Below are positions 1-7,631 of a stretch of DNA of 64,000 nt, piece after piece. The DNA comes from Streptomyces sp. SLBN-118 (GTDB lineage Bacteria > Actinomycetota > Actinomycetes > Streptomycetales > Streptomycetaceae): NCBI RefSeq assembly GCF_006715635.1, contig NZ_VFNP01000001.1, forward strand, positions 3,100,001-3,164,000. Reading direction: 5' to 3'. The notes beneath the pieces are model-generated. The model made no database searches. It was given only the letters and a program-made list of their open reading frames with translations, and had not been told where the DNA came from. Numbering within the stretch: the stretch's first letter is position 1; each line of letters opens with the position of its first letter. Position numbers and translations under genes: made by a program.

Positions 1-1360
1 GGCTGCGCTGGAGGCGGCTCAGGTCACGCTGCAGCGGCACGGCGGGCGCGGCATCAGGCACCTCGCCGAGGACGTTCCCGACGATCAGCCGGTCCCTGAT
101 CAGGTCGAGCGGCACGTCGGAGCCGTCGCACATCACGGCCCGTACGGCATCGGTCGTCTCGGTCAGCCCGGCCAGCGGCCGGCCGCGCATCGCGGCAAGG
201 GTGTCGGCGAGGCGGACGGCCTCGATGACATGGGCCGAGGAGACCATCCGGTCCTCGTCCCTCAGCAGCCGGGCGACCTTGGTCATCCAGCGCTCCACGG
301 GCCGGTCGGGGGCGCCGAAGAGGTGTCCGTACCAGCCGGGTGAGTCGATCCCCGCGCCGTAGCCGCTGTGCCGGGCGAGCCTGCGGTGGGTCCAGGGCAC
401 CCAGGTCATCTCGGTCCTGACCTTGGGCAGCCCTTTGAGGAGGGCCTTGTCGGCGGCGAGGGTGGTCTTCCCGGCGAGCGCGGGCACATGCCAGGCTCCG
501 CACACGACGGCGACGTCGTCCCCGAACTTCTTGCGTGCGGCGCGGAGTTGGATCCGCATATGGGCCTCGCGCACCAGGTCGCGGTCGTGCCCGCCGTGGC
601 CGTACATCTCGCGCAGCGCGGTCATGGCCTCGCCGAGCGCGGTGAAGGGCGCGCGGGGGTCGTCGTCCGCCCGGCCGTCCGGCCCGGCTCTGGACGCGGA
701 CCCGCGGTGCTCGACGACGTCCTCCCACCACCGCTCGGGATCGTCGTACCCGGCGGTCTCGGCGAGGACGGCGATGGGATCGATCCGCACGCCCGGGTCG
801 GGCACGGCATCCCATTCGGGATCGACGGCCGCCGCATCGGGCGCGACGCCAGCCGGCTCCCCGCCGGGAACCGCATCCCATTCAGGGTCGACGGCCGCCG
901 CGTCGGGCACGACTCCGGCCGACTCCCCGCCAGGAACCGCATCCCATTCAGGGTCGACGGCCGCCGCGTCCGGACGGAGCCGCGGCTCCGCCTCCCGGCC
1001 CGGATCCGCCTCCGAGGAGTCCTTCTCCTCCGCCGCTGCCAGCGCCAGCGAATGCGCGGCGGGGAGGTCGATGAACCGCACCGGCACCTCCCGCTCCAGC
1101 GCCCAGCGGATCGCCACCCACTCCGGTGAGAACGCGGCCAGCGGCCAGAACGCCGCCCGTCCCGGGTCGTCCACAGCATGGGCGAGCAGGGCGACCGGCG
1201 GGCGCATCTGCTCGTCCGCCGCCAGCGCAAGCAACGCGTCGGCCTCGGGCGGTCCCTCGATCAGCACTGCCGGGGGCGAGGCCGCGTCCAGTGCGGCCCG
1301 CACCGCCCGTGCCGAGCCGGGACCGTGGTGACGGACGCCGAGGAGCAGGGGGCCACTCAT
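1..1360 (-). CDS. DUF5682 family protein (3' end outside window)
   Basis: The frame reads from an ATG at 1360 to the window edge without a stop, giving at least 453 residues. The start overlaps the stop of the MoxR-type gene by four bases (ATGA), so the two are translationally coupled. The protein begins MSGPLLLGVRHHGPGS, and near residue 288 it has CGAWHVP. These are two G-x-x-H motifs (GVRH at 8-11, GAWH at 288-291) of the kind seen in TraB/TIKI-like proteins; that link is my inference. An Asp/Glu-rich low-complexity stretch at about residues 130-185 holds a 22-residue tandem repeat. The biochemical role of DUF5682 is not known. It normally accompanies MoxR, SWIM and DUF5691 genes, as here. 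Confidence 0.85.
   Translation of the reverse strand, partial: MSGPLLLGVRHHGPGSARAVRAALDAASPPAVLIEGPPEADALLALAADEQMRPPVALLAHAVDDPGRAAFWPLAAFSPEWVAIRWALEREVPVRFIDLPAAHSLALAAAEEKDSSEADPGREAEPRLRPDAAAVDPEWDAVPGGESAGVVPDAAAVDPEWDAVPGGEPAGVAPDAAAVDPEWDAVPDPGVRIDPIAVLAETAGYDDPERWWEDVVEHRGSASRAGPDGRADDDPRAPFTALGEAMTALREMYGHGGHDRDLVREAHMRIQLRAARKKFGDDVAVVCGAWHVPALAGKTTLAADKALLKGLPKVRTEMTWVPWTHRRLARHSGYGAGIDSPGWYGHLFGAPDRPVERWMTKVARLLRDEDRMVSSAHVIEAVRLADTLAAMRGRPLAGLTETTDAVRAVMCDGSDVPLDLIRDRLIVGNVLGEVPDAAPAVPLQRDLSRLQRS
807..970 (-). repeat. 66-bp tandem repeat inside the DUF5682 gene
   Basis: Copies begin at 807, 873 and 939, and the third is partial (32 bases). The unit is 66 bp, so it keeps frame and encodes a 22-residue unit containing DAAAVDPEWDAVPGG. 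Copies differ by only a few bases, which suggests recent slippage or unequal exchange. Confidence 0.9.
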
Positions 1361-2469
1361 GCGCTCACCTCACGGCAGGCGCGGTAGAAGTCCTTCCAGC
1401 CGTCCCGCTCACGGACGACCGTCTCCAGATACTCCTGCCAGATGACGCGGTCCGCCGCCGGGTCGCGGACGACGGCGCCGAGGATTCCCGCCGCCACATC
1501 AGCGGGCCGCAGCACACCGTCGCCGAAGTGCGCGGCGAGCGCGAGGCCGCCCGTGACGACGGAGATCGCTTCGGCCGTGGAGAGCGTGCCCGAGGGCGAC
1601 TTGAGCTTGGTGCGGCCGTCTGCCGAGACGCCGTCCCGCAACTCCCGGAAGACGGTGACCACCCGACGGATTTCCTCAAGACCCTCGGGCACGGCCGGCA
1701 GATCGAGGGAGCGCCCGATCTGGTCGACGCGCCGCGAGACGATGTCGACCTCGGCCTCGGACGTCGCGGGCAGCGGCAGCACAACGGTGTTGAAGCGGCG
1801 GCGCAGCGCGCTGGACAGGTCATTGACCCCGCGGTCGCGGTCATTGGCGGTGGCGATGAGGTTGAACCCGCGGACGGCCTGCACCTCCTGCCCCAACTCC
1901 GGGATCGGCAGGGTCTTCTCGGACAGGATCGTGATCAGTGTGTCCTGTACGTCGGCGGGGATACGGGTGAGCTCCTCGACGCGCGCGGTCATGCCCTCCG
2001 CCATGGCGCGCATGACGGGGCTGGGCACGAGCGCGTCGCGGCTGGGGCCGTGCGCGAGCAACTGGGCGTAGTTCCAGCCGTAGCGGATCGCCTCCTCGGG
2101 TGTGCCCGCCGTGCCCTGCACGAGCAGCGTCGAGTCGCCGCTGACGGCCGCGGCCAGATGCTCGGAGACCCAGGTCTTCGCGGTGCCGGGCACGCCGAGG
2201 AGCAGGAGCGCCCGGTCGGTGGCGAGTGTGGTGACTGCGACCTCGACGATCCGGCGCGGACCCACGTACTTGGGCGTGATCACCGTCCCGTCGGGGAGAT
2301 CGCCGCCGAGCAGGTAGGTGGCCACCGCCCAGGGCGACAGCCGCCAATTGACCGGGCGCGGCCGGTCGTCGGCCGCTTCAAGCACCTTGAGCTCCGCGGC
2401 AAACGCGTCCTCGGCATGCGGCCGAAGGGCCTCGGCGCCGGTGGTTGCCCCTGTTTTGGACACGGTCAT
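1357..2469 (-). CDS. MoxR-type AAA+ ATPase
   Basis: A 370-residue AAA+ ATPase of the MoxR group. The ATG at 2469 is chosen because a GGAGGGG ribosome site precedes it; the frame stays open upstream but without such a signal. Walker A is GVPGTAKT, sensor 1 is NLIATANDRDRG, and SALRRRF supplies the arginine-finger region. The Walker B position reads RVEELTR, with Glu where most MoxR proteins have Asp. MoxR ATPases usually act as chaperone-like remodelers with a partner carrying a VWA domain; such a partner may lie beyond the left edge. It is coupled to the DUF5682 gene and divergent from the SWIM gene. Confidence 0.88.
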   Translation of the reverse strand: MTVSKTGATTGAEALRPHAEDAFAAELKVLEAADDRPRPVNWRLSPWAVATYLLGGDLPDGTVITPKYVGPRRIVEVAVTTLATDRALLLLGVPGTAKTWVSEHLAAAVSGDSTLLVQGTAGTPEEAIRYGWNYAQLLAHGPSRDALVPSPVMRAMAEGMTARVEELTRIPADVQDTLITILSEKTLPIPELGQEVQAVRGFNLIATANDRDRGVNDLSSALRRRFNTVVLPLPATSEAEVDIVSRRVDQIGRSLDLPAVPEGLEEIRRVVTVFRELRDGVSADGRTKLKSPSGTLSTAEAISVVTGGLALAAHFGDGVLRPADVAAGILGAVVRDPAADRVIWQEYLETVVRERDGWKDFYRACREVSA

Positions 2470-2532
2470 GGATCCCCCTCCAGATCGGTTCCAGATCGTT
2501 CGACCCGATGTGGATTCCACGGTGCACCATGC

Positions 2533-2541
2533 CACTGACAA
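2533..2541 (-). promoter_or_regulatory. PafBC-type -35 element facing the MoxR gene
   Basis: On the minus strand this reads TTGTCAGTG, identical to the -35 half of the promoter facing the SWIM gene. At the required 8-base spacing the -10 position reads CACCGT rather than TAnnnT, so this copy is incomplete. It may be a degenerate promoter or chance. Confidence 0.4.
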
Positions 2542-2579
2542 TCGACCTCGCCGCATACGAAGCCGCAGGTCAGTGCCCA

Positions 2580-2602
2580 TTGTCAGTGGTGACCCGTAGC
2601 GT
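2580..2602 (+). promoter_or_regulatory. PafBC-dependent (RecA-NDp type) DNA-damage promoter of the SWIM gene
   Basis: TTGTCAGTG at 2580-2588, eight bases, then TAGCGT at 2597-2602. This is an exact fit to the actinobacterial consensus tTGTCRgtg-N8-TAnnnT recognised with PafBC. Transcription would begin about seven bases downstream, at the ATG at 2610, implying a leaderless mRNA. Confidence 0.78.
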
Positions 2603-2609
2603 CGTCCGC

Positions 2610-3992
2610 ATGCTGCGAACCAACGGGGGAGAACCCGCGAACGCCGCGGATCAGGAAGTGCGCTGGACGTCGGAACAGGTGCTGGCACTGGCTCCTGACG
2701 ACCTGTCACGCAAAGCCGGAAACAGACTCGGGGCGGCCGGGCCGTGGTCCAGTGCGGGCAGCAGCGGCTCGGGGGCCGTGTGGGGCCTGTGCAAGGGCAG
2801 CGGCAGCAAGCCGTACCAGACCGTCGTCGACACCACGGGGCCCGCGTACAAGTGCAGTTGCCCCAGCCGGAAGTTCCCCTGCAAACACGCGCTGGGGCTG
2901 CTGCTGCTCTGGGCTGCGGACGAAGACTCCGTCTCGGCCGCGCGCACGCCGGACTGGGCCGAGGAGTGGCTGGAAGGGCGCAGAAAGCGCGCCACGGACA
3001 AGGAACAGAGCGGAGCGGGCGCCGGTCAGGCGGCGAAGACCGCCGATCCCGAGGCGGCCAGGCGCAGGGCCGAACGACGGGCGGAGCGGATCACCTCGGG
3101 GGCGAGAGAGCTGGAGCAGCGGCTGTCCGATCTGCTGCGCGGCGGCCTGGCCTCGGCCGAACAGGCGGGGTACGGGCTGTGGGATGAGACAGCCGCCCGC
3201 ATGGTCGACGCACAGGCACCCGGACTGGCGGGCCGGGTACGTGAGTTGGGGGCGATACCGGGCTCGGGGCCCGGCTGGCCGGTGCGGCTGCTGGAGGAGT
3301 GCGCGCTGATCCATCTGCTGGACGCGGCCTGGCTGGGGATCGAGCGGCTGCCGCAGCCGCTGGCCGCGACGGTCCGCACCCGGGTCGGGCTCGCCTCGCC
3401 CGCCGAGGGCTCGCCCGTGCGGGACGACTGGCTGGTCCTCGCTCAGTACGACTCATCGGACGGCAAGATCACCACCCGCCGCATATGGCTGCACGGGCGC
3501 GAGTCGGGGCGTACTGCACTGCTGCTCTCCTTCGGCGCGGCGGGACGGTCCCCGCAGCAGGCCCTGCCGGTGGGGCTGATGATCGACGCCGAGCTCACTG
3601 GCTACGCGGGTGCGGGGCAGCTGCGGGCGGAGCTGGGCGAGCAGTTCGGCGCGCCCGTCCCGATCGCCTCGCCACCGCCGGGCGGCCCGACCGGGGCAGC
3701 TCTGAAGGCGTACGGGCAGGCACTGCGGGACGACCCCTGGCTGGACTCCTGGCCGGTGACGCTGAGCCGCGTCATACCCGTTCCCTGGGACGGAGGGTGG
3801 CAACTGGCCGACGCCGACGGCAAGACCGCGCTGCCGGTCGCTCCCGCGGCGCTCGCCCGCTCCGGGCTGCTGAAGCTCGTGGCCGTCTCCGGCGGCGGCC
3901 CGGTCACCGTCTTCGGCGAGTGCGGTCACCAGGGCTTCTCACCGCTGGCGGCCTGGCCCGAGGACGGGTCCGAGACGGTCCCGCTGATCTGA
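2610..3992 (+). CDS. SWIM zinc-finger family protein
   Basis: A 460-residue protein with one SWIM zinc finger, CxCx(6)CxH, at Cys82, Cys84, Cys91 and His93 (KCSCPSRKFPCKH). SWIM domains bind zinc and are found in DNA-binding or protein-interaction contexts. A charged linker at about 130-170 follows, then a long C-terminal region without a motif I recognise. The ATG at 2610 is preferred because the PafBC-type -10 box ends seven bases before it; GTG at 2589 is the alternative. No ribosome site is visible, which fits a leaderless transcript. DUF5691 follows after 15 bases, so the two probably form an operon induced by DNA damage. Confidence 0.9.
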   Translation: MLRTNGGEPANAADQEVRWTSEQVLALAPDDLSRKAGNRLGAAGPWSSAGSSGSGAVWGLCKGSGSKPYQTVVDTTGPAYKCSCPSRKFPCKHALGLLLLWAADEDSVSAARTPDWAEEWLEGRRKRATDKEQSGAGAGQAAKTADPEAARRRAERRAERITSGARELEQRLSDLLRGGLASAEQAGYGLWDETAARMVDAQAPGLAGRVRELGAIPGSGPGWPVRLLEECALIHLLDAAWLGIERLPQPLAATVRTRVGLASPAEGSPVRDDWLVLAQYDSSDGKITTRRIWLHGRESGRTALLLSFGAAGRSPQQALPVGLMIDAELTGYAGAGQLRAELGEQFGAPVPIASPPPGGPTGAALKAYGQALRDDPWLDSWPVTLSRVIPVPWDGGWQLADADGKTALPVAPAALARSGLLKLVAVSGGGPVTVFGECGHQGFSPLAAWPEDGSETVPLI

Positions 3993-4007
3993 ACGTACGG
4001 AGGACCC

Positions 4008-5645
4008 ATGACCGGCACCACCACCAGCACATCGGCCTGGGAAGAAATCGTCACCGCGGCCCTGCTCGGCACCGACCGCCGCACGCCACCGGACGCGGTC
4101 CTGACTCCGGGCAAGGACGCCCCGTCCGCACTGCTGGACGCCGCGGCGCTCCATACCGTGCGGCGCAGGGCGGGACTGCTGCCCGCACCCGCGGCCGACC
4201 GTCCCGAGCCCGCGCCGCACGACGCCCGGCCCCGGCTGCCCGTGGCCGCGCGGCGACGGCTCGCCCAACTGCTCGCCGACCGGTCCGCACCCTCCCACGC
4301 GGGCGGGCGGCGCGGTACGGCACCCGATCTGACCGAGCTGCTCCCGCAGTGGCTGACAGCTGCCAACGAGCACCGCTACCAGGCGCCGCCGTCCCTGCTT
4401 CCCGCGCTGCTCGACGCGGCCAGGGCACGGACCGACCTCCGGCCGCAGGTCCTCGACTTCGCCGGGTCGCGCGGGCTGTGGCTGGCCCGGCTCAACCCGG
4501 ACTGGAAGTTCGCGCTGCGCGGTGCGTCGGGGAGCGCCGTGCTGCCCGACATGACCGACACCGAGGCGGTCCAACGGCTCTGGGGCGAAGGGCTGTTCGC
4601 CGAGCGCGTCGCTCTGCTGGCCGCGGTGCGGGTGCACGACGCGGAGGCCGCGCTGGCGCTGCTGACCACGACATGGGGCACAGAACGTGCCGAGGACCGG
4701 CTGATGTTCCTCGACTCCCTGCGTACGGGGCTTTCCGGCGAGGACGAGCCGTTCCTGGAGCGGGCCCTGTCCGACCGCAGCCGCAATGTCCGCGCCACGG
4801 CGGCCGAGCTCCTGTCCGCCCTGCCGCACTCCGCGCTGGCCGCACGGATGGCGGCCCGGGCCGCGTCCTGCGTCGGCCTGGACCGCAGCGGGGGCAGGAC
4901 GACCGGCGGGGACGCGGCGGCGATCGCGGTCGAGGCACCGCACGAATGCGATGCGGACATGCAGCGAGACGGGGTGGTTCCCAACCCGCCGACCGGCCGG
5001 GGCGAAAGGTCGTGGTGGCTGGGCCAGTTGGTGGAGGCGGCCCCGCTGTCGACCTGGCCGGCGCGGCTCGGCGGACGTACGGCCGAGGAGATCGTCGCCC
5101 TGCCCGTGGCCGAGGACTGGGGCCAGGAACTGCACGCGGCATGGTGCCGGGCCGCGGTGCGACAGCGCGACGCACATTGGTCCCGTGCCCTCCTCGGCGC
5201 CCCGGCCGCACCACCGGACACCGGTCCGGGCACCTCGTCACTCGCCGAGCGGGCCAAGCTTCTCGCGACGCTTCCGGCTGACGAGCGGGCGAGCTGGGTG
5301 GCGCAGTTCATAGCCGCGCACGGTCTGTCGGAGGCCTTCCAGCTCCTCGGTGTGTGCGCGGTGCCGTGGGCGGAGCCCCTGGGCCGCTCGGTGGTCGACG
5401 CGCTGGACATCGCGCGGGACGCGGGGAGCTACCCATGGAGCTTCAGCGGCGTGATGGGCCTCGCCGAACGCTGCCTGGACCCGGCGGAGGCGAGCCGCCT
5501 GGAGCTGCTGACGGCGACCCCGGACGAGACGGAAGGGGCCTCGCCTGGGGCGGGCGGGTACTGGTCGGAGGCGTTTCAGCGGCTGGTGTCGACGCTGAGG
5601 CTGCGCGCGGCGATGCGGGCGGAACTGGCGGACGGTTCCCTTTGA
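4008..5645 (+). CDS. DUF5691 family protein
   Basis: A 545-residue protein starting at an ATG preceded by ACGGAGGA. The opening (WEEIVTAALLGTDRR) is typical of DUF5691. The body is rich in Leu and Ala and contains HEAT-like helical stretches around residues 215-290 (repeated ALALLTTTW / ALSDRSRNVRATAAELL patterns), which suggests a helical scaffold. No catalytic motif is recognised and the function is unknown. It follows the SWIM gene by 15 bases and belongs to the same divergent locus as the MoxR and DUF5682 genes. Confidence 0.87.
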   Translation: MTGTTTSTSAWEEIVTAALLGTDRRTPPDAVLTPGKDAPSALLDAAALHTVRRRAGLLPAPAADRPEPAPHDARPRLPVAARRRLAQLLADRSAPSHAGGRRGTAPDLTELLPQWLTAANEHRYQAPPSLLPALLDAARARTDLRPQVLDFAGSRGLWLARLNPDWKFALRGASGSAVLPDMTDTEAVQRLWGEGLFAERVALLAAVRVHDAEAALALLTTTWGTERAEDRLMFLDSLRTGLSGEDEPFLERALSDRSRNVRATAAELLSALPHSALAARMAARAASCVGLDRSGGRTTGGDAAAIAVEAPHECDADMQRDGVVPNPPTGRGERSWWLGQLVEAAPLSTWPARLGGRTAEEIVALPVAEDWGQELHAAWCRAAVRQRDAHWSRALLGAPAAPPDTGPGTSSLAERAKLLATLPADERASWVAQFIAAHGLSEAFQLLGVCAVPWAEPLGRSVVDALDIARDAGSYPWSFSGVMGLAERCLDPAEASRLELLTATPDETEGASPGAGGYWSEAFQRLVSTLRLRAAMRAELADGSL

Positions 5646-5738
5646 GCCGAGGCTCCGTCCCGGCCCCGGCATGCGGCCTTCGGACGCAAGGTCCGCAGAC
5701 GCCGGACGGGCTGGATGCTGCCGGCCCGCCCGTAACCG

Positions 5739-6152
5739 CTATGCGCCTGCGGGCTCCCGCACATGCGCGTTCACCCAGTCGACGATCGAAGCCGTCGTCG
5801 CACCCGGCGTGAAGATCTCCGCGACGCCCAGTTCCTTCAGCGGAGCGATGTCTGCCTCCGGGATGATGCCGCCGCCGAAGACCTTGATGTCCTCCGCCTC
5901 GCGCTCCTTCAGGAGCGCGATCACCTTCGCGAAGAGCGTGTTGTGCGCGCCCGACAGGATGGACAGGCCGATCGCGTCCGCGTCCTCCTGGATCGCCGTG
6001 TCCACGATCTGCTCGGGGGTCTGGTGGAGGCCGGTGTAGATGACCTCCATACCGGCGTCGCGCAGCGCCCGCGCAATCACCTTGGCACCCCGGTCGTGGC
6101 CGTCGAGACCCGGCTTGGCCACCACCACACGGATCGGACCGGTCACACCCAT
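5739..6152 (-). CDS. icmB: isobutyryl-CoA mutase small (B12-binding) subunit
   Basis: A 137-residue cobalamin-binding domain. The signature D-x-H-x-x-G is present as DGHDRG (Asp17, His19, Gly22); His19 would ligate cobalt in the base-off/His-on mode. SILSGAH and the FGGGIIP loop complete the Rossmann B12 fold. Length and sequence match the separate small subunit of isobutyryl-CoA mutase, which interconverts isobutyryl-CoA and n-butyryl-CoA with the large subunit IcmA, encoded elsewhere. The start at 6152 has GGAGG upstream; an in-frame upstream extension lacks such support. The small subunit of another acyl-CoA mutase is the main alternative. Confidence 0.88.
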   Translation of the reverse strand: MGVTGPIRVVVAKPGLDGHDRGAKVIARALRDAGMEVIYTGLHQTPEQIVDTAIQEDADAIGLSILSGAHNTLFAKVIALLKEREAEDIKVFGGGIIPEADIAPLKELGVAEIFTPGATTASIVDWVNAHVREPAGA

Positions 6153-6539
6153 CACTGCCTCCACATACCGACTGCGCCGCATGGGCACGGGTCCCGCGCC
6201 GACCTCAGGCCCGGGCAAGTGAACGAACGTTATCTCCAGCATCCCGCAACCGGCCGTTTCACGGTGGGCAGCGAGGGGGAAATCACACATGGGACAAGTT
6301 CGCTAAGCGTCGTACCCGCATCGGGCGGAACACAAGCCGCATCACCGCCGCTGGCACGTTCGCTACGGGAGCCGCAACAGGGTCGTACCCCCGCGCCGTC
6401 AGCCGCGCGGCACGGCGGTACGACACCGTCGGCCCCTGGCCCGGCAACGGGCCAGGGGCCGCACAGTACCTACGGCAGCTCCCATGAGGGCACACGGGGG
6501 ACGGAGCCGTCCTCCGGCGTGCCGTACGGGAGGTCGGCA
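6153..6539. other. Divergent intergenic region icmB/lipase
   Basis: Roughly 390 bases between divergent genes. It should hold both promoters, but I see no convincing -35/-10 pair or operator. A GGGAGG ribosome site lies just before the lipase ATG. Confidence 0.6.
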
Positions 6540-7394
6540 ATGAAGGTTCTCCCCTTCTTTCCGCTGTGTCTTCGCCCTGTCGGACACCTGCGAATCTCCG
6601 CCGCACTGCTGCGTGCCGCTGCCCTCGAGCTGGCAATCCTCGCCGGGCATCTGCTGCTCTACCCCACCGGCCTCACCGCGGAGCGCCTCGCGCCCGCCCC
6701 GGCACCGGGTCCGGAGCCCCGCCCCTGCGACGCCGCGCTGCTCCCCACCGGCGGCCCGGTCCACCCGCCCGTCGTGCTCCTGCACGGTTTCGTGGACAAC
6801 CGCTCCGTCTTCGTCCTGTTGCGCCGCGCGCTTGCCCGGCACGGCCGCCAGCAGGTCGAGTGCCTGAACTACTCACCGCTGACCTGCGACATCCGCACGG
6901 CCGCAGAGCTGCTGGGCCGCCATATCGAGCAGATCTGCGCACGTACAGGCCGACGCGAGGTCGATGTCGTCGGGCACAGCCTGGGCGGCCTGATCGCTCG
7001 CTATTACGTGCAGTGCCTCGGTGGCGACCTGCGTGTCCGCACCCTGGTCACGCTCGGGACGCCGCATTCGGGGACCGCCATTGCCCCGCTCGCCAGCGCG
7101 CACCCCATCGTGCGCCAGATGCGCGCGGGCTCCGCAGTGATCGCGGAGCTTGCCAAGCCCGCTCCCGGGTGCCGTACTCGGTTCGTGAGCTTCTGGAGCG
7201 ATCTGGATCAGCTGATGGTCCCGGTCGAGACGGCATGCATCGACCATCCCGACCTCACCGCGCAGAACGTACAGGTCACCGGAATCGGACATCTCGCGCT
7301 GCCGGTCCACCCCGCCGTCGCGGCCGGGATCCGGGAAGCCCTCGAGTCCAGCGACTCGGCGACAGGCGCTTCGGGAGCCGTCTCCGTCGCGTGA
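6540..7394 (+). CDS. membrane-anchored or secreted lipase/esterase, alpha/beta hydrolase
   Basis: A 284-residue alpha/beta hydrolase of the triacylglycerol lipase type. A hydrophobic N-terminal segment at about residues 17-45 should anchor or export it. The oxyanion region is LLHGFVDN (81-88) and the nucleophile elbow is GHSLGG with Ser147. LGTPHSGT, the later SDLDQLMVP, and VTGIGHLALP supply the expected structural, Asp and His motifs. The ATG at 6540 has GGGAGG upstream; longer in-frame readings do not. It is divergent from icmB and followed by the M23 peptidase gene. Confidence 0.86.
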   Translation: MKVLPFFPLCLRPVGHLRISAALLRAAALELAILAGHLLLYPTGLTAERLAPAPAPGPEPRPCDAALLPTGGPVHPPVVLLHGFVDNRSVFVLLRRALARHGRQQVECLNYSPLTCDIRTAAELLGRHIEQICARTGRREVDVVGHSLGGLIARYYVQCLGGDLRVRTLVTLGTPHSGTAIAPLASAHPIVRQMRAGSAVIAELAKPAPGCRTRFVSFWSDLDQLMVPVETACIDHPDLTAQNVQVTGIGHLALPVHPAVAAGIREALESSDSATGASGAVSVA

Positions 7395-7631
7395 ATCGGC
7401 GCGCTGCCGAGCAACGATTGATCGAACACGTTTCGAACGTAGGATCAAAGCTGTGCCCGCAGTCCGCCGAAAGACGGCCGAATGCCCGTTTCCTGATTGC
7501 CTAAAACCTGCCGAAGATTGTCGCCGTTGCATACCGCCGGGTACAGTCGCGCCACTGCTTTCCCTCTGGGTCCCCCGCTCCCCCCGCGGCCCCCAGAACC
7601 AGGTTCTGCTGCCGAGGCGAGAGAGAAGTTG

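Noticed and set aside
7395..7631. Possible c-di-AMP riboswitch before the M23 peptidase gene
   Set aside because: None of the conserved ydaO blocks (GGGGTGAAT, CCCGAACCCG, GGTAGGCGG) is present there.
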